Of a stretch of 64,000 bases of DNA, positions 58,808 to 64,000 are shown in pieces. Under the pieces are notes generated by a model, which saw nothing but the letters and a program-made list of their open reading frames with translations, ran no database searches and was not told the DNA's origin. The stretch is from the NCBI GenBank assembly GCA_003864495.1, contig ML133460.1, positions 1,179,719-1,243,718 of the forward strand, read 5' to 3'. The position numbers and the translations under genes are program-made. Each line of letters begins with the position of its first letter. Within the stretch, counting starts at the first letter, position 1. This DNA is from Nemopilema nomurai (lineage: Eukaryota > Cnidaria > Scyphozoa > Rhizostomeae > Rhizostomatidae).

Positions 58808-61800
58808 CTGAACGGTGTTCACACAATCACCGCAACTGGGACATTCCTCAAACGGGACTTTATACATTCGCTAAACCTCCTCAGTTATCAACCGTCTTGA
58901 TTTTCCCTTCGCTAGGTCACATTTCTCAAATAACACAGGGAAACGATGTACACCTTATATCTTAATCTCTGTTTTGTTACCTTGCTTGCACTGAAAGCCT
59001 TTTGAGTTATTCTTTCCTTGATCTGTTTGCCTTTATTACACGTGAAAAGCTGCCAGAATCAACACGAAGTAGGCGTTAAGAATCAAGAGGTGTTCTCAAG
59101 AAAGATCAATGTCACTAAATATGGAGGCCAGGGTTTGGTTCCACGTCGACATCAAGGTTTCCTACCAAACATCTCTTACGGTTCGCCGTTAGCTTTATGG
59201 GTCACTGAAGTTCCCCATACGAAAGTCGTACAGACTACATAATAAACAACAGAGCAGGTAGGGAAAATGAACCCATTGTTTGTAGTGCCTGGAAACCAGG
59301 AAAGAATCGAGTACCAGAGATTGTATACCTCACTTTGCCTGACCTAGAGGCACTTTGGTCTTAATGACGTCAGCGAAAAGCAGTCATCAGTCATGGCAGA
59401 GAACAAAGAACTATTTTTATGTTGAAATTGGCTGGCTTTATGTAAGCAAAAATAACCAATGATAAAGAAAAGATAGAGAAGAGGGGACAATGAGATTCGA
59501 CTTTCAACCTATCTGTCTCTTATCTTAGTATGTCGATGGATGTTTCTTGCAGACATTCAAATCATTCTGGAAGAGTTACTGACAACAAAAGTGCGCCAGA
59601 AACACGCATGGCTAATTGAAAACAAGTGGTAGACCATTCAAGTATAGAAAAGGCTATGATTACGGTTCCATATCTGAAAATGCCTCTTCTAAGGCTCAAA
59701 TCTGTTGGCGAAATTACGACAATATTCACCCGAAGGCAAGTATGCTGTTGGAGCAAGAGCCGCTGCGCAGGCTGACGCCACAAGCAATGACCTACTTTGG
59801 CTACTCTCATTAAGTTACACGAATCAGCAAAATAAACACAGATATCAAGGGGATTTGCTTTACAAACTGTTCATTATAAAAGTATGAAGAGTTTTGATAA
59901 CTAATACACTTAAAACCGAGCTCGGACTACCTACGGGATCATACGGGTTGTCTTTGGAAATCCAGAAATTCCTCAGGGGTAATGCTCGCTTTATTAAGAT
60001 CGCATGGATATCCTTCTTCCCTGGGAAACAGCTCTTTGCAGCCAATAGATGGCGAATGAGTCATGAGCAACTTCCTCACTGTACCAATAACATAATACGT
60101 GACATGGCAGTTTGGTCCAGTTTTTGTCATTTCAAGAGTTTCAAATTGAGGTCACTAGCGATAAGCCAGTTGTAAACTGGACCACTTTATCCGTGTCGTT
60201 AACTGCATAAGGACGAAGGTCGACTTAAAACACTGGTTTCACAACAAAGAGCCAGGTTATGATGAGGAGCATTCGAGTACAAGAAATAGGGAGCGACAGG
60301 ACAACTTTCAGTTTGGTAGCCCCACGATTTAACGGCCATGTAGCCAGCACTCAAATTGTAACGTTTAGATTTGGGCAAAGAAAGATTCTTCTCGCAGCTC
60401 AGAATAAATCATCAATAGAGGAAGAGTTAAATAGGGGTCTGGAATGAATTGCAAGAAACTTCTGTTTCAATTGGCAAGAAAAGCGTTTACAAGGCAGCCC
60501 AATGTTCAATTAATAGCCCTTGCAAATCTTCAACATTAGATGCAAAAACAAGTGGAAAGGGGGAGGGGGGTTAGATATAAGATGCGAAAGATCTCATAGC
60601 ATTTGAGTATTCATTTTATATAATAGCGGTAAAAGAACAATTTTATTCTGATTTTACAAGAATAATATCAACTGAGTTGAAAGTCTGCGGCCGCCCCACG
60701 CCTCCCTCTCCTCCCAATTATTGAACATTCCAGCGACAGTAAAAATAACGTGTGTGGTAATACTTACTCAGGGACAAAAGTGGATGGCGAAACGCTAGCC
60801 TTTTAAAGGCGGTAAGTTCCATGAAACACTAGCTCGGGAAAGTGTCTCATGTGTCAAAACCCAGTTAGGTCTCCTGACAGCTTGGAGGTCATTGCCGACC
60901 TAGTCTTGAAAAAGGCCGTCATTGGCCGGAGCAGTAAACTAGATACCGGCGGGTAACCCGGATCAAGGAAATTCGGAACTTTACAGCTTTACCCACATTT
61001 ACACCACAGCAACTGCTGGCTCGGGTACTAAATTCGGAGGTTTTAGCAGACCAAAAGAAACCTTGCCGCAATTCGAGACTTCTTTGTCTATCTTGGAAAA
61101 CAATCTAGAACTGCAAGTGAAAAGAGATTGAATGAAGGGTATACCAAGTGGCGTACATAGCCACTGCTAGCGTTGCTTTGAGAAAGGCCATTTAAAGTTA
61201 TCAACAAATAAAGGCACTTAATGGTGATGATAGAAGTCATGGAGAATCGTATAAAAAATTATGAATTGAGCAATGGTAACCAATTTCTGTATACAACTCG
61301 GGCCACACAGCATTAAAAGGCGGAGATGATCTGAACACAAAATGGGAATAAGTTTCTAGGCCCTTCGAAATTGAACCCGAATCTGTATATTGACTTGCTG
61401 CATGATGATGGCAGCAGACTTCCGAAGGAGCCAGATGGAATACGAGAGCACAATTGAACAAGCCCGAGAAAAACCATGCCTACGAGACAGCTGACATTGA
61501 TTCAGCATGAGATGATAAAAAAGAGACCATGCGTCAACAACAGCAATTCTCATGCACTCGATGGGCACTGGAACCCCTCAAACCAGGACCCTGACCATGA
61601 CTCTGATTGAGTTTCACAACGCGGAATTGCTATATTTCGACAGGGCAGTGTCAATGAGACCTCATTGGGGAGTGTAGGGAAACAAGATACATGACCGAGA
61701 AGCAGAACTGAGGTCTAGATCATAGCTGATACAAAACAAACAGTTTTGCCACTCCGATATTCGGTAGCCTTCAACTCTGTTTGAACACCCTTTGCAGGTC

Positions 61801-62187
61801 CCTGCCAGGTGAAATCAAAACGTTTCGTTGCACACGTTTCAAAACAGCCATAGAATCTGTGAGAGCAAACCTAGCCTATTGCAACTGCATCGAGCCACTG
61901 GCCTTTCAGGGATTAAAGTCTTTGTTAGCATGGAATATTTTCACTATACATTGAAATTTGTTCATTTGACATTACAGACTGAACAAACCTCTGCTCACGT
62001 TTGAAACATGAACGCTTTCAAGCAAACAACCAAGCAGGAGAAATCAAAAGTCAGGCTTGTCAGTGACAAACAAACGGCATTCCCTCACCCCTAACCGACT
62101 TAGGTGGGGCCAAATAAGAATACTCTTTTGAAAAACGTCCCCAAAAGGGGTGCTTCAAAGGGTGATTTCGTGACAAACGGTTCTCCC
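58808..62187. other. Region without a supported gene
   Basis: About 3.4 kb. Frames of up to 93 codons at 59562-60447 overlap on both strands and match nothing I recognise. No TE domain or RNA gene recognised. It may be intronic or upstream sequence of TTC28. Confidence 0.5.
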
Positions 62188-62605
62188 AAATGACAGCCCT
62201 CAAAATGGCAGCCCTCAAATGACAGCCCTAAAATGACAGCCCTCAAAATGGCAGCCCTCATATGACAGCCCTCAAATGACAGCCCTCAAAATGGATGCCT
62301 TACAAATGGCAGCCCAAAAATGACAGCCCTCAAAATGAATGCCCTCAAAAAGGCAGCCCTCAAATGACAGCCCTCAAAATGGATGCCCTCAAAAAGGCAG
62401 CCCTCAAATGACAGCCCTAAAATGACAGCCCTCAAAATGGCAGCCCTCATATGACAGCCCTCAAATGACAGCCCTCAAATGACAGCCCTCAAAATGGATG
62501 CCTTAAAAATGGCAGCCCACAAATGACAGCCCTCAAAATGAATGCCCTCAAAAAGGCAGCCCTCAAATGACAGCCCTCAAAATGGATGCCCTCAAAAACG
62601 GGTGA
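62188..62605 (+). repeat. 15-bp minisatellite with higher-order repeat
   Basis: About 28 units of the form (a)aatg(g/a)cagccctca, 14-15 bp, with variants tgacagccct, tggcagccct, tggatgccct, tgaatgccct and aaggcagccct. Variants recur in the same order: the series starting tgacagccctaaaatg at 62220 starts again at 62409, a higher-order period of about 189 bp. Confidence 0.95.
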
Positions 62606-62825
62606 TGCACAAAGAAGCTGTAATCTGGAATTAGCGGCAAGATTGAAGCTACAAATATTGAATGGTCACCGGTCTGACATTGCAGGATTGACAAACATCA
62701 ATCACAGTCGTGTGACAGAATATTTCGAAATAAGTCTTAATTTCGTAAGCAAATGTTAAAAAGCCATGGTATTGGCCTCTGATAAGGACACTGCTAAAGA
62801 GGCCATTTGTTGGAGTTTTTCGCTC

Positions 62826-63205
62826 GATACACGCTTCTTTTTATAAGGAACCACTTTATGAGGAACCTACATGTAGAAGGCCGAAATAGATAAAGAACTT
62901 ATACTACTAAAAACGAATTCCCTAAGGAACTTTTCGATTTGAAAATTCTTTACAACTGCAAGCATCAAGAGCTAAAAAGCCCGTTCCATTCATTTGCAGC
63001 CAATACTCGCATAGATTGTTTGCTATTCGTTTGTCAAGTGCTTTATTGAGTAGTTTCCGCATATTCTATAGACTTATTAATGTGCAGTGAAAATTAAGGA
63101 ACTTTTAAGGAATTTTTGGTACTAAAATCTGATGACTTAAGGTCTATGAATAAGCTTTGGAACTAGGCCTTGTGGTAGGTTCCTTATAAAAAAGGCGTGT
63201 ATAGT
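62826..63205. mobile_element. 380-bp element with terminal inverted repeats (MITE-like)
   Basis: The left end gatacacgcttctttttataaggaacc (62826-62852) is the imperfect reverse complement of the right end ggttccttataaaaaaggcgtgtata (about 63178-63203). There is no open frame inside; the interior is AT-rich with further aaggaac motifs. Size and structure suit a non-autonomous DNA transposon, but no clear target-site duplication was found and the superfamily cannot be named. Confidence 0.55.
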
Positions 63206-63278
63206 CAAAAGTTGACATTGGCTTTATTGTGGACACGTAAGACTAAACACAATTATTTTCAAATTCTTGCAATTGTAC

Positions 63279-63596
63279 CATGTATAAAAGAATTAAGATT
63301 CGTCATCCTGCCACAGTTCCATTTAGAGTATATACATTTAAATGTTTGTGTACCTTGAGCGATAAGGGAAACAATAATAACCCTGTCGTGAAAGAACGGG
63401 ACCACAATTAATGGCCGGTTTAAGGGCAAGAATGCNCATGTATAAAAGAATTAAGATTCGTCATCCTGCCACAGTTCCATTTAGAGTATATACATTTAAA
63501 TGTTTGTGTACCTTGAGCGATAAGGGAAACAATAATAACCCTGTCATGTGAAAGAACGGGACCACAATTAATGGCCGGTTTTAAGGGCAAGAATGC
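63279..63596 (+). repeat. 157/160-bp direct duplication separated by a single N
   Basis: Copy 1 is 63279-63435, N at 63436, copy 2 is 63437-63596. The copies are identical except that copy 2 has two extra bases in ctgtcatgtgaaag (versus ctgtcgtgaaag) and one extra T in cggttttaag. Both start catgtataaaag and end aagaatgc exactly at the N, which points to an unmerged contig overlap rather than a biological duplication. Confidence 0.92.
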
Positions 63597-64000
63597 TTTT
63601 AACATCCACATGCACGTCAAGTACTATACTCTTTCTCGAAAAGAAACGCTTTGAAAGAATACGAGCCTTGTTTTTACGAAAAAGGTCTAATGATATAGAG
63701 CCTGGGGCTGAAAAAGGTGACAAAGCTTGCCAAACCCTATTAGCAACAAGGAAGTGATGCTAAAATTTTCAAACAGAAAGAAACTGCCACAAATAATTAT
63801 TCAAAAAACTGCCAGCTTAGGATCCGAGGTAATTATGCGTCATAAGATGACACTTCCAAGTGAACATATAAGTGAACACAGGCGTACAAAAGCTATTAAT
63901 TTGAATCTGAGCTATAAATAAACATTTATATTAATAAACAAACTATAAACTAATAATTTCCCTATTTAGCTCTTCTGTCCAACACAACAGCTAACAGAGC

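Noticed and set aside
1..64000. Possible tRNA or rRNA genes, CRISPR arrays, operons
   Set aside because: No clover-leaf arms with B-box-like ggttcgaatcc found by eye, no spacer-repeat arrays apart from satellites, and all genes are eukaryotic; a covariance-model scan would be decisive for tRNAs.

Overview
This is nuclear DNA from a eukaryotic animal. Genes are split by many short exons with GT..AG borders and introns of roughly 0.2-1.5 kb, the intergenic and intronic DNA is AT-rich, and every recognisable protein is metazoan. A TTC28-type TPR-CHAT protein, a DUF229 sulfatase-like protein, a Penelope-like retroelement and compact introns together suggest an invertebrate, most likely an anthozoan cnidarian (coral or sea anemone). 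The species is an inference and cannot be fixed from this window.

Layout, left to right. (1) 329-8348, plus: 3' two-fifths of the virilizer/VIRMA gene (m6A methyltransferase scaffold), 16 exons recognised; the 5' part lies outside the window. (2) 8349-13825: no supported gene. (3) 13826-14419, minus: intronless small ankyrin-repeat gene with a TATA box about 200 bp upstream of its start codon. (4) 14640-21443: no supported gene. (5) 21444-35152, plus: a complete DNA topoisomerase I gene. I could chain 28 coding exons in consistent phase (2463 nt, 820 residues), including micro-exons of 8, 17 and 20 nt. One of its introns holds a 5'-truncated, internally deleted Penelope-like element. (6) 37650-40005, plus: an intronless DUF229 (sulfatase-like fold) gene interrupted by small frameshifts. 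(7) 42213-56710, minus: a TTC28 orthologue (TPR repeats, CHAT domain, Ser-rich tail), with one 4.6-kb exon carrying most of the protein and several frameshifts; a possible further TPR exon lies at about 58707-58807. (8) 62188-62605: a minisatellite with higher-order structure; 62826-63205: a short element with terminal inverted repeats; 63279-63596: a 157/160-bp duplication around a single N.

The genes are not obviously functionally linked; this is an ordinary animal gene neighbourhood. The strongest global observation is that two of the five genes (DUF229 and TTC28) carry many 1-2 nt frameshifts, while TOP1 is perfectly intact over 28 exons. The duplicated block at 63.3 kb differs between its copies only by indels, one in a T run. 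This favours indel errors or a collapsed heterozygous join in the right half of the assembly over genuine decay of both genes, although pseudogenisation cannot be excluded. I found no prokaryote-type defence, CRISPR or operon-like system, and no convincing tRNA or rRNA gene.
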